DNA of 64,000 bases, taken from positions 1 to 64,000 of the forward strand of contig SPQJ01000008.1 in NCBI GenBank assembly GCA_004570425.1, in the 5' to 3' direction. Shown piece after piece: positions 26,420 to 33,866 of the stretch. The position numbers were made by a program, and so were the translations under genes. Source of the stretch: Bacillus sp. AZ43. GTDB taxonomy: Bacteria > Actinomycetota > Actinomycetes > Mycobacteriales > Geodermatophilaceae. The notes under the pieces are model-generated. The model did no database searches. It saw nothing but the letters and a program-made list of their open reading frames with translations, and was not told the DNA's origin. Numbering within the stretch: the stretch's first letter is position 1; each line of letters begins with the position of its first letter.

Positions 26420-28066
26420 TTACGCGGCGGACTCGGAACCGCCGCCGCCGCGGTTGGCGCCGCCCCGGCGACGACGACGGCGCGGCTTGGTGGCCGTGCC
26501 CTCCGCCGGAGCCGACTCGGAGCCCGCGGCCGGGGCCGACCCGTCCTGGCCGGCCTCGGAGCCACCGCGGCGGGTGCGGCGCCGCGGGCGGCTCTTGCCG
26601 CCGCCGGTGCCCTGCTCGCCGTCACCGGACCGCCCACCGGACGGGCCGCGGGAGTCGCCACGGCCGCCGGAGGCCGGGCGGTTGCGCTTGCCGGTCTCGC
26701 CGAGGTCCTCCAGGGTCTCCGCCTCGAGGCCCTCCCGGGTCCGCTGGGACCGCGGTAGGCGGCCGGTCGCCGTCTCGGGGACGTCGAGGTCGGTGTAGAC
26801 CCACTTCGAGGTCGAGTAGGTCTCCGGCGGGTCGGCGAAGTCGAGGTCGAGCGCCTTGTTGATCAGCTGCCAGCGGGGGATGTCGTCCCAGTCGACCAGG
26901 GTGACGGCGACACCGGTGCTGCCGGCGCGGCCGGTGCGGCCGATCCGGTGCACGTAGGTCTTCTCGTCCTCCGGGCACTGGTAGTTGACGACGTGGCTGA
27001 CGCCGGTGACGTCGATGCCTCGGGCGGCGACGTCGGTGGCGACGAGCACGTCGACCTTGCCGCTGCGGAAGGCGCGCAGCGCCTGCTCGCGGGCGCCCTG
27101 GCCGAGGTCACCGTGCACGGCGGCCGCGGCGAACCCGCGGTCGACCAGCTCGTCGGCGACCTTCTGCGCGGTCCGCTTGGTGCGGCAGAAGACCATCACC
27201 AGGCCGCGGTCGCGCGCCTGCAGCACGCGGGCGAGCAGCTCGGGCTTGTCGAGGTTGTGCGCCCGGTAGATGAACTGCGTCGTCTGCGGGACGGTCGAGC
27301 CCTCGTCGTTGCCGTGCGCGCGGATGTGCGTCGGCTGGGTCATGAACGACCGGGACAGCGTGACGATCGGGCCGGGCATGGTGGCCGAGAACAGCATTGT
27401 CTGCCGCTTCTCCGGGACCATCGCGAGAATCCGCTCGATGTCGGGCAGGAAGCCCAGGTCGAGCATCTCGTCGGCCTCGTCGAGGACGAGGACCTTGACC
27501 TTGCCGAGGATCAGGTCGCCGCGCTGGGCCAGGTCGAGCAGCCGGCCGGGGGTGCCGACGACGACCTCGACGCCCTTCTGCAGGGACTCGATCTGCGGCT
27601 CGAACGCGCGCCCGCCGTAGATGGCCTGCACGCGGATGCCGCGCGTGGCGCCGGCGGTGCCGAGGTCGCGGGCGACCTGCACGCACAGCTCGCGGGTGGG
27701 GACGACGACCAGCGCCTGCGGGACGCCGTCGCCGCCCTCGGCGGGCGGGCTGACCCGCTGCAGCAGCGGGACGCCGAAGCCGAGGGTCTTGCCGGTGCCC
27801 GTGCGCGCCTGGCCGATGAGGTCGTTGCCGGCCAGCGCCAGCGGGAGGGTCAGCTCCTGGATGGCGAAGGTGCGGGTGATCCCGGCGTCGGCCAGCGCGG
27901 CGACGATGTCGGGGTGCACGTCGAAGTCGCTGAACAGCGGGCTGTCGCTGGCGACGGGCGCGCCGCCGAGCTCCTCGACCTGCGCCTCGAGCTCCTCGGG
28001 GGCGGGCGCGCCGGACTCGGCGTGGTCGATCGCGGGGGACGTGGGGGTGTTCTCGGTGGAGGTCAG
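26420..28066 (-). CDS. DEAD-box RNA helicase (RhlE-like), probable CTG start
   Basis: The 548-aa helicase unwinds short RNA duplexes in ribosome assembly or mRNA turnover. Motifs in order: Q motif (TFAIQELTLPLAL), ARTGTGKTLGFGVPLL, PTRELCVQVAR, VLDEADEMLDLGF, LFSATMPGPI and YVHRIGRTGRAG, then an Arg/Gly-rich tail (about 470-548) for RNA binding. The only ATG/GTG/TTG in frame is GTG 27919, but that would remove the aromatic residue of the Q motif (FSDFD, just upstream). In-frame coding sequence continues to CTG 28066, which has AGAGGCGAGAG before it. I therefore extend to CTG with moderate certainty. Confidence 0.88.
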   Translation of the reverse strand: MTSTENTPTSPAIDHAESGAPAPEELEAQVEELGGAPVASDSPLFSDFDVHPDIVAALADAGITRTFAIQELTLPLALAGNDLIGQARTGTGKTLGFGVPLLQRVSPPAEGGDGVPQALVVVPTRELCVQVARDLGTAGATRGIRVQAIYGGRAFEPQIESLQKGVEVVVGTPGRLLDLAQRGDLILGKVKVLVLDEADEMLDLGFLPDIERILAMVPEKRQTMLFSATMPGPIVTLSRSFMTQPTHIRAHGNDEGSTVPQTTQFIYRAHNLDKPELLARVLQARDRGLVMVFCRTKRTAQKVADELVDRGFAAAAVHGDLGQGAREQALRAFRSGKVDVLVATDVAARGIDVTGVSHVVNYQCPEDEKTYVHRIGRTGRAGSTGVAVTLVDWDDIPRWQLINKALDLDFADPPETYSTSKWVYTDLDVPETATGRLPRSQRTREGLEAETLEDLGETGKRNRPASGGRGDSRGPSGGRSGDGEQGTGGGKSRPRRRTRRGGSEAGQDGSAPAAGSESAPAEGTATKPRRRRRRGGANRGGGGSESAA

Positions 28067-28375
28067 TGCTCTCGCCTCTGGTCTGCTGGGGAACGGGGCC
28101 CGCGCCGGGGGCGCGTCGGTCCAGTCCCGGGTCGGTTGTCGCGGGATCGGTTCCAGCGCCGACGCGGCCAGCAGACCGGGCGTCAGGTGCCCGGGAGACA
28201 GCCCGGAGGGGCGTCATCCAGCGGTTGTCAGCGCACAGATACACAGCGCACCCGGGGGCACGCCGATTCCCATGGTAGCGCGGCGACCGGTTAGCCTTCC
28301 CGCGCCGCGCTGTCGGGGTGACCTGGGCCACCTGCTGCGACCGGCGTCCCGAACCCGCGGACACAGGAGATGTGT
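28067..28375. other. Divergent intergenic region with long helicase leader
   Basis: There is no gene in these 309 bp. On the minus strand a TACCAT box is seen near 28271-28276, implying a 5' leader of about 200 nt for the helicase mRNA with several possible hairpins, including GCGC-flanked arms near 28230-28250. On the plus strand TTAGCCT near 28291-28297 could serve the ferritin-like gene. Confidence 0.45.
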
Positions 28376-29029
28376 GTGACGACCCCGGTCGACAGCAGCG
28401 CCGTCGTGGACCTGCTGGGCGCGCTCGCCTACGCCGAGCTCAGCGCCTTCGACCGCCTCGCCGAGGACGCGCGGATGGCGCCGACCCTCGCCGGCCGCGC
28501 CGCGCTCGCGAAGATGGCGGCCGCGGAGATCGCCCACCACGGGCAGCTCACCGCCCGGCTGACCGAGCTCGGGGCCGACCCCGCCGAGGCCATGGCCCCC
28601 TTCGTGGCCGCGCTGGACGCGTTCCACCGCGCGACCCGGCCGAGCACCTGGCTGGAGGGGCTGGTCAAGGCCTACGTCGGCGACGGGCTCGCCTCCGACT
28701 TCTACCGCGAGATCGCCGCGTTCCTGCCCGAGCGCGACCGCGACCTCGTGCTGGAGGTCCTCGCCGACACCGGCCACGCCGACTTCGCCGTCCGCGAGGT
28801 GCGCGCGGCGATCAAGGCCGACCGCAAGGTCCCCGGCCGGCTGTCGCTGTGGGGACGGCGGCTGGTCGGCGAGGCGATGAGCCAGTCGCAGGCCGTCATC
28901 GCCGAGCACGACCGGCTGGCGGAGCTGATCATCGCGGGGACCGGCGACCTCGCCGGCGTCGCCCGGTTGATCGAGCGGATCACCGCCGCCCACACCAAGC
29001 GCATGAAGGCGCTGGGCCTCAACCCATGA
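28376..29029 (+). CDS. Ferritin-like fold protein
   Basis: The 217-aa helical protein shows a four-helix-bundle pattern with paired Glu/His positions (LAYAELSAFDRLAEDA, MAAAEIAHHGQL, VLADTGHADFAVREV) typical of actinobacterial ferritin-like proteins related to MiaE/tRNA hydroxylases. The catalytic role is not established. GTG 28376 was chosen over ATG 28370 because AGGAGA sits 6 nt before the GTG but touches the ATG. It is coupled to the SDR gene by ATGA. In mycobacteria a homologue also neighbours the DEAD-box helicase (Rv3210c/Rv3211 from memory). Confidence 0.8.
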   Translation: MTTPVDSSAVVDLLGALAYAELSAFDRLAEDARMAPTLAGRAALAKMAAAEIAHHGQLTARLTELGADPAEAMAPFVAALDAFHRATRPSTWLEGLVKAYVGDGLASDFYREIAAFLPERDRDLVLEVLADTGHADFAVREVRAAIKADRKVPGRLSLWGRRLVGEAMSQSQAVIAEHDRLAELIIAGTGDLAGVARLIERITAAHTKRMKALGLNP

Positions 29030-29706
29030 CGGGAGCCCTCGTGCGGCACCTGCTCGTCGTCGGGGCCGGTCCCGGCATCTCCGCCGCCACCGCCCGTCGC
29101 CTCGGCCGGCAGGGGTACGCCGTCGGTCTGATCGGCCGCCGGCAGGAGGCGCTCGCCGACCTCGCCACCGAGCTGCGGGGGTCCGTGCCACGGGTCGAGT
29201 GGGCCGCTGCCGACGCCGGGGACGCCGCCGAGCTCAGGGGCGCCGTCGAGGGGCTGGTCGACCGGATCGGGCCGGTCGACGTGCTGCTCTACAACGTGTC
29301 CGTCGGCCGCGAGGCGGCCGTGCCGGAGCTGACGCCGGAGGACCTGCTGGCCGACGTCGCCGCCGGCGCGGTCGGGCTGCAGACGGCGGTGCGCGCGGTG
29401 CTGCCCGGGATGCGTGAGCGCGGCGCCGGCACGGTGCTGGTGACCGGGGGCGGCTCGGCCGACCGGCCCATCGCGTCGATGGCGAGCCTCGGCGTCCAGA
29501 AGGCCGCCCTCCGCGCGCTGGCCGAGGTGCAGGCGCGGGCGCTGGCGCCCGAGGGCATCCACGTGGCGACGGTGACGGTGCGCGGGCTGGTGGGGGAGGA
29601 CCGGCAGATCACCCCCGACCGGGTGGCGGACCTCTACGCCGAGCTGGTCGCCGAGACCGCCGGCCCGCGCGAGGGCTGGCGGACCACCATCGACCTCACC
29701 CCGTGA
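29026..29706 (+). CDS. SDR-fold protein lacking the catalytic Tyr
   Basis: The 226-aa protein has a Rossmann start LLVVGAGPGISAATARRL and SDR core motifs (VDVLLYNVSVGRE, TVLVTGGGSADRP). In the YxxxK active site the Lys is present (SLGVQKAAL) but the Tyr position is Leu. It may be a non-oxidoreductase SDR or use another residue. The ATG overlaps the TGA of the ferritin-like gene by 4 bp. GTG 29041 is a possible shorter start. Confidence 0.8.
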   Translation: MTGALVRHLLVVGAGPGISAATARRLGRQGYAVGLIGRRQEALADLATELRGSVPRVEWAAADAGDAAELRGAVEGLVDRIGPVDVLLYNVSVGREAAVPELTPEDLLADVAAGAVGLQTAVRAVLPGMRERGAGTVLVTGGGSADRPIASMASLGVQKAALRALAEVQARALAPEGIHVATVTVRGLVGEDRQITPDRVADLYAELVAETAGPREGWRTTIDLTP

Positions 29707-29710
29707 GCGC

Positions 29711-29749
29711 CGGAGGGCGCCGTCCGCAGGATGCGGACGACGCCCTCCG
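29711..29749. terminator. Long hairpin between SDR and DUF3107 genes
   Basis: Arms 29711-29727 and 29733-29749 pair over 17 positions with one mismatch around a 5-nt loop. It sits 4 bp after the SDR stop and before the convergent DUF3107 stop, so it can end transcription from both sides. Confidence 0.75.
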
Positions 29750-29770
29750 GGCGGTGTTCCAGGTGGTGCT

Positions 29771-30007
29771 TCAGGCTCCGGCGATGAAGCCGACGCGGCG
29801 CTGGTCGGCCTGCGCGATCTCCACGTAGGCGATCCGGTCGACGGGGACGACGACGCGACGACCCCGCTCGTCGACCAGGGTCAGCAGACCGTCCTTGGTC
29901 GAGCCGGACATGGCCGCGGCGACGTCCGCAGCGATCTCGTCAGGGGTCTTGGGGCTGTCGATGACCAGCTCCCGGGGGGAGTGCTGAACACCGATCTTCA
30001 CTTCCAC
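29771..30007 (-). CDS. DUF3107 family protein
   Basis: The 78-aa protein matches DUF3107 across its length: VKIGVQHSPRELVIDSPKTP, a central helix, then RVVVPVDRIAYVEIAQAD and a final RRVGFIAGA. The function is unknown. It is the homologue of mycobacterial Rv3208A/TB9.4 (from memory), which also lies next to a TetR gene. A TAGCGT -10 at 30045-30050 gives a leader of about 30 nt with GAGGAGG before the GTG start. Confidence 0.88.
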   Translation of the reverse strand: MEVKIGVQHSPRELVIDSPKTPDEIAADVAAAMSGSTKDGLLTLVDERGRRVVVPVDRIAYVEIAQADQRRVGFIAGA

Positions 30008-30104
30008 GTGGGCGATGCCTCCTCGGTTCGCGCGACTGCCCCCAACGCTAGCCCAGCGGCCGGGGACCCGACCCCCTGTGCGGGTGCGCCGTCAGCGAAC
30101 GCGG

Positions 30105-30734
30105 TCAGTCGACGCGCGGGAAGCCGGAGATGCCCCGCCACGCCAGCGCCGACATCAGCGACACCGCTTCGTCGCGGGACACGGTGCCCTTGCGCGGCAG
30201 CCACCAGCGGGCGCTGGTCTCGGCCAGCCCGGTCAGGCCCGAGGCGAGCAGCAGGGCCCGCTCCGGGTCCCCGCCGGTGTCCGCGGCGATCACCTCGGCG
30301 ATCGCCTCCACGCAGACGCCGGTGCCCCGGTCGACGATCGCGCTGACGTCGGGGTCGTTGCGCAGGTCGGACTCGAAGACCAGGCGGAAGGCCTCGCCCT
30401 CGGCGTCGATGAAGTCGAAGTAGGCGCCGACGGCGGCGTCCACGCGGGCACGGTTGTCGTGCGTGCGGGCCATCGCCTCGTTGACCCGGTCGGCCAGCTC
30501 GGAGACGTGCTCCTCGAGCAGGGCCAGGTAGAGCTCCCGCTTGCCCGGGAAGTGCTGGTAGAGGACCGGCTTGCTCACCCCGGCGCGGTCGGCGATGTCG
30601 TCCATCGCGGCGGCGTGGAAACCCTGGGCGACGAACACGTCCTGCGCGGCGCGCAGCAGCTGCAGCCGCCGGGCACCCCGGGGGAGTCGGGACGTGCGCC
30701 GGCTGTTGACGGCGGGAGGACGGGGCGGCTGCAT
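30105..30734 (-). CDS. TetR/AcrR family transcriptional regulator
   Basis: The 209-aa regulator has an N-terminal HTH (about 22-70): GARRLQLLRAAQDVFVAQGF then MDDIADRAGVSKPVLYQHFP. The ligand-binding domain contains FDFIDAEGEAFRLVFESDLR and an ending GTVSRDEAVSLMSALAW. It resembles mycobacterial Rv3208. It is divergent from an alpha/beta hydrolase with 68 bp between starts, so that hydrolase is a candidate target. A TAACAT -10 box 10 nt upstream predicts a leader of only a few bases. Confidence 0.88.
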   Translation of the reverse strand: MQPPRPPAVNSRRTSRLPRGARRLQLLRAAQDVFVAQGFHAAAMDDIADRAGVSKPVLYQHFPGKRELYLALLEEHVSELADRVNEAMARTHDNRARVDAAVGAYFDFIDAEGEAFRLVFESDLRNDPDVSAIVDRGTGVCVEAIAEVIAADTGGDPERALLLASGLTGLAETSARWWLPRKGTVSRDEAVSLMSALAWRGISGFPRVD

Positions 30735-30744
30735 GGCAGGGGGG

Positions 30745-30750
30745 ATGTTA
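30745..30750 (-). promoter_or_regulatory. -10 box TAACAT of TetR gene
   Basis: On the minus strand TAACAT ends 10 nt before ATG 30734, giving a nearly leaderless transcript. Confidence 0.5.
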
Positions 30751-30789
30751 CCGGCGGGTTCTCGAACCGCCCGTCCGACGTCGGAGGAT

Positions 30790-30795
30790 TACCGT
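30790..30795 (+). promoter_or_regulatory. -10 box TACCGT, leaderless start of hydrolase
   Basis: TACCGT is followed by 7 nt and ATG 30803. It shares a 40-bp divergent region with the TetR -10 box. Confidence 0.6.
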
Positions 30796-30802
30796 CGAGT
30801 GG

Positions 30803-31876
30803 ATGTCCGAAGCACCTCCGCCCGGCGTCGCCGTCGACGACGTCCCGGTCGCGCGCCCGTCGGCCACCCGGCTCCCGCAGCTCACCTCCCTCGTGCCGCC
30901 GTGGCCGGGCGAGCAGCTGCCGGTGCGGGGCGGCGAGGTGTACGTGCGCGCGACGCCGTGGACCGGTCCGGTGGACGGGGCCCGGGAGGGGGCGCCGCGT
31001 GAGCGGGCGCTCTACGTGCACGGCCTGGGCGGGGCGTCGACCAACTGGACCGACCTGGCGGCGCTGCTCGCCGTCCGGTTCGACGGCTGGGCGCTCGACC
31101 TCCCCGGGTTCGGCCGGTCGCAGCCGCCGCCGCGGGGCCGGTACTCGATCCGAGGGCACGTGCGCGCGGTCGTCGACGTCCTCGAGCACGTCGTCGGCCT
31201 GCCGGGCGAGGCCCAGGGACGGCCCGTGCACCTGCTGGGCAACTCGCTGGGCGGGCTGGTCAGCCTGCTGGTCGCCTCCCGCCGTCCCGACCTGGTGGCC
31301 ACGCTGACGCTGGTCTCGCCGGCGATGCCGGTCTACCGCGTGCCGCCGGCGTTCAGCCGGGTGCTGCTGCTCCTGCTCGTGCCGGGGGTCCCGACGCTGG
31401 CCGCGAGGCGCATGGGCGGCATCACGCCGGAGGAGAGCGTCCGGGCCATGGTCCGGATGTGCTTCGGCGAACCGGACCGCGTCCCCCGCGAGCGGATCGA
31501 GCAGGCGGTGGAGGAGACCCGGGAGCGCGCCGAGCAGCCCTGGGCCGGCAACGCGCTGACCCGCAGCATGCGCGGGCTGATCACCTCCTACCTGCGGGTG
31601 GGCGCGGCGAACGCCTGGCGGGCCGCCCGCACGCTGCGGGTGCCGACGCTGGTGCTGTGGGGTGCGCGCGACAAGCTGGTCGATCCCGCGATGGCCCCGC
31701 GGCTGGCCTCCGTCGTCCCGGATGCGCGGCTCGAGGTGCTCGAGCGGGTCGGGCACGTGGCGATGCTGGAGGCCCCCGAGGCGACGGCGCGGGCGGTGCT
31801 CGGCATGGTCGAGGAGACCGCGGCGTGCCGTGCGGAGCGCACTGCTGTCGACACGCCACCCAGCGTGAGACGCTGA
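30803..31876 (+). CDS. Alpha/beta hydrolase
   Basis: The 357-aa protein has ALYVHGLGGASTNWTDLAAL (oxyanion loop), DLPGFGRSQPPPRG, the nucleophile elbow LLGNSLGGLVSLLVA, the acid in LWGARDKLVDP and catalytic His in RVGHVAMLEAPE. A variable lid region with hydrophobic LLLLLVPGVPTLAAR lies between. The triad is intact; substrate unknown. It is divergent from TetR and followed 33 bp later by the DUF3152 gene. Confidence 0.85.
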   Translation: MSEAPPPGVAVDDVPVARPSATRLPQLTSLVPPWPGEQLPVRGGEVYVRATPWTGPVDGAREGAPRERALYVHGLGGASTNWTDLAALLAVRFDGWALDLPGFGRSQPPPRGRYSIRGHVRAVVDVLEHVVGLPGEAQGRPVHLLGNSLGGLVSLLVASRRPDLVATLTLVSPAMPVYRVPPAFSRVLLLLLVPGVPTLAARRMGGITPEESVRAMVRMCFGEPDRVPRERIEQAVEETRERAEQPWAGNALTRSMRGLITSYLRVGAANAWRAARTLRVPTLVLWGARDKLVDPAMAPRLASVVPDARLEVLERVGHVAMLEAPEATARAVLGMVEETAACRAERTAVDTPPSVRR

Positions 31877-31909
31877 GCGGGCCGAGGACGGGGAGCGACG
31901 AGGAGCACA

Positions 31910-32857
31910 GTGCCGCCAGGTGGAGGACGTCCCGACGGCCGTCCGTCGGGCGGTCGCCCGGCTGACGCGCGCCGGCCCTCCGTCCGCACCGCCGAGCGGC
32001 CCGCCCCGCTGGTCGCCCGTCCGGAGCTGCCGGCTCCGCCGCGCCGGCCGGCCCGCCGACCGCCCAGCGGCGTCCGCCGCTTCGTGGAGCGCTACGGCTG
32101 GCGCGCCTACGCCATCCCCCTCCTGACGATCGCCACCGTCGCGACCCTCGTCGACCTCGCCGTCGGCACACCGCAGGGGCCGGACTCCGGCGCGACGGCC
32201 GCGCCGACGACCGCGGCCGTCGTCAGCGCGCCCGTGGTCGAGGAACCCACCCCCACGGCGCCCGCGGAGGGCGACGCCGACCCGACCGGGGCACCGCCGA
32301 CCGTGGGCGTGGAGAGCTACGTCGGGCGCGGGGAGGGCACGCTCTCGGTCGTCGACGGGGCGTCGCAGGTGTACGGCAGCGGTCCGCTGCAGCGGTTCAT
32401 CGTCGAGGTGGAGAACGGCATCGGCGTCGACGGCGGGCAGTTCGCCCGGGCCGTCGAGGCGACCCTGGCCGACCCGCGCTCGTGGGGCAGCGGCGGGCAG
32501 ATGTCCTTCCAGCGCGTGGGTGCCGCCGAGGCGGCCGCCGGGGGCTTCGAGTTCAAGGTGAGCCTCGTCAGCCCGGGCAGCATGGAGACCTACTGCCCCG
32601 GGGTCGGCACCGGCGGGTACACGTCCTGCCGCTACGCCGACCGCGCCGTCATCAACCTGGCCCGCTGGGCCACCGCCGTCCCCGACTACGAGGGCGACGT
32701 CGCCACCTACCGGCAGTACGTGGTCAACCACGAGGTCGGCCACGTGTTCGGGCACGGCCACCAGGACTGCCCCGGCCCCGGGCAGGTCGCCCCGGTGATG
32801 CAGCAGCAGACCCTCGGCCTCGAGGGGTGCACCAAGAACGCCTGGCCCTACCCCTGA
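31910..32857 (+). CDS. DUF3152 family membrane-anchored metalloprotease-like protein
   Basis: The 315-aa protein has an Arg/Pro-rich cytoplasmic start, one membrane helix (about 64-82, IPLLTIATVATLVDLAV), a low-complexity Pro/Thr linker, and an extracytoplasmic DUF3152 domain (about 135-315). The domain holds HEVGHVFGHGH, an HExxHxxGxxH metzincin-type zinc motif, and paired cysteines around YCPGVGTGGYTSCRY. A zinc peptidase activity is likely but unproven. GAGGAG precedes GTG 31910. Confidence 0.87.
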   Translation: MPPGGGRPDGRPSGGRPADARRPSVRTAERPAPLVARPELPAPPRRPARRPPSGVRRFVERYGWRAYAIPLLTIATVATLVDLAVGTPQGPDSGATAAPTTAAVVSAPVVEEPTPTAPAEGDADPTGAPPTVGVESYVGRGEGTLSVVDGASQVYGSGPLQRFIVEVENGIGVDGGQFARAVEATLADPRSWGSGGQMSFQRVGAAEAAAGGFEFKVSLVSPGSMETYCPGVGTGGYTSCRYADRAVINLARWATAVPDYEGDVATYRQYVVNHEVGHVFGHGHQDCPGPGQVAPVMQQQTLGLEGCTKNAWPYP

Positions 32858-32963
32858 GCCGCGGGCGCTTCCGCGGGAGCGCGCCGAGGTCTACGGTCGG
32901 CACCGGTGCGCCGGGAAGCCTGGTCGGCAGTCGTGGTCCCGACTCCGTGGGAAGGCCTCCGCC

Positions 32964-33866
32964 ATGTCCGCACCTGCCGCCGTCCGTGCCCGCGAGCTGA
33001 CCAAGCGCTTCGGGACCACCGTCGCCGTCGACGGACTGTCCCTCGACGTCCCTGCCGGTGAGGTGTTCGGCTTCCTGGGCCCCAACGGCGCCGGCAAGTC
33101 GACCACCATCCGCATGCTGCTGGGACTGCTGCGACCGAGCGCCGGCGCCGCCGAGATCTTCGGCCGGCCGGCCACCGACGTGGAGCAGGCGCACCGCCGG
33201 CTCGCTTACGTGCCGGCCGACGTCGCCCTGTGGCCGACGCTGACCGGGCAGGAGTGCCTGGACCTGCTCGCCGGGGTCGGCCCCGGCACCGATCCGGACT
33301 ACCGCGCGGAACTCGTCGAGCGCTTCGCCCTCCAGCCCGGCAAGCGCGCTCGGGCCTATTCCACGGGCAACCGGCAGAAGGTCGCGCTGGTCGCGGCGTT
33401 CGCGACGCGCGCGCCGCTCCTCGTGCTCGACGAGCCCACGAGCGGCCTCGACCCGCTGATGGAGCGGGAGTTCCGGCGCTGCATCGCCGAGGCGGCCGAG
33501 CGCGGCCAGACGGTGTTCCTCAGTTCGCACCAGCTGGCGGAGGTCGAGGCCGTCTGCACGCGGGTCGGCATCCTGCGGCAGGGGCGGCTCGTCGAGGTCG
33601 CCGGCCTGGAGGAGCTCCGCCGGTTGCGTCGCTCGGAGGTCGTCGTCGACCTGAACCGTCCCGCCCCGCAGCTGCGCGCCCTGGACGGGCTGCCCGGGGT
33701 CGCGGACCTGCGCTGGCAGTCGGACACCCGGCTCACGCTGGCACTCACCGGCCCGCCGGGGCCCGCGCTCCGCGCTCTCGGTGACGCCGACGTGGCCCGG
33801 ATCGACGTCCGCGAGCCGACCCTGGAGGAGATCTTCCTCGACTACTACGGCGAGGTGACGTCGTGA
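32964..33866 (+). CDS. ABC-2 type exporter, ATP-binding subunit
   Basis: The 300-aa ATPase has Walker A GPNGAGKSTTI, a signature YSTGNRQKVAL (variant of LSGGQ), Walker B LLVLDEPTSGLDP and the switch His in LSSHQLAEVEAV. A C-terminal regulatory region follows. It has the layout of drug or antibiotic exporters of the DrrA type. The stop overlaps the permease GTG (GTGA), so the two subunits are coupled. Confidence 0.9.
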   Translation: MSAPAAVRARELTKRFGTTVAVDGLSLDVPAGEVFGFLGPNGAGKSTTIRMLLGLLRPSAGAAEIFGRPATDVEQAHRRLAYVPADVALWPTLTGQECLDLLAGVGPGTDPDYRAELVERFALQPGKRARAYSTGNRQKVALVAAFATRAPLLVLDEPTSGLDPLMEREFRRCIAEAAERGQTVFLSSHQLAEVEAVCTRVGILRQGRLVEVAGLEELRRLRRSEVVVDLNRPAPQLRALDGLPGVADLRWQSDTRLTLALTGPPGPALRALGDADVARIDVREPTLEEIFLDYYGEVTS

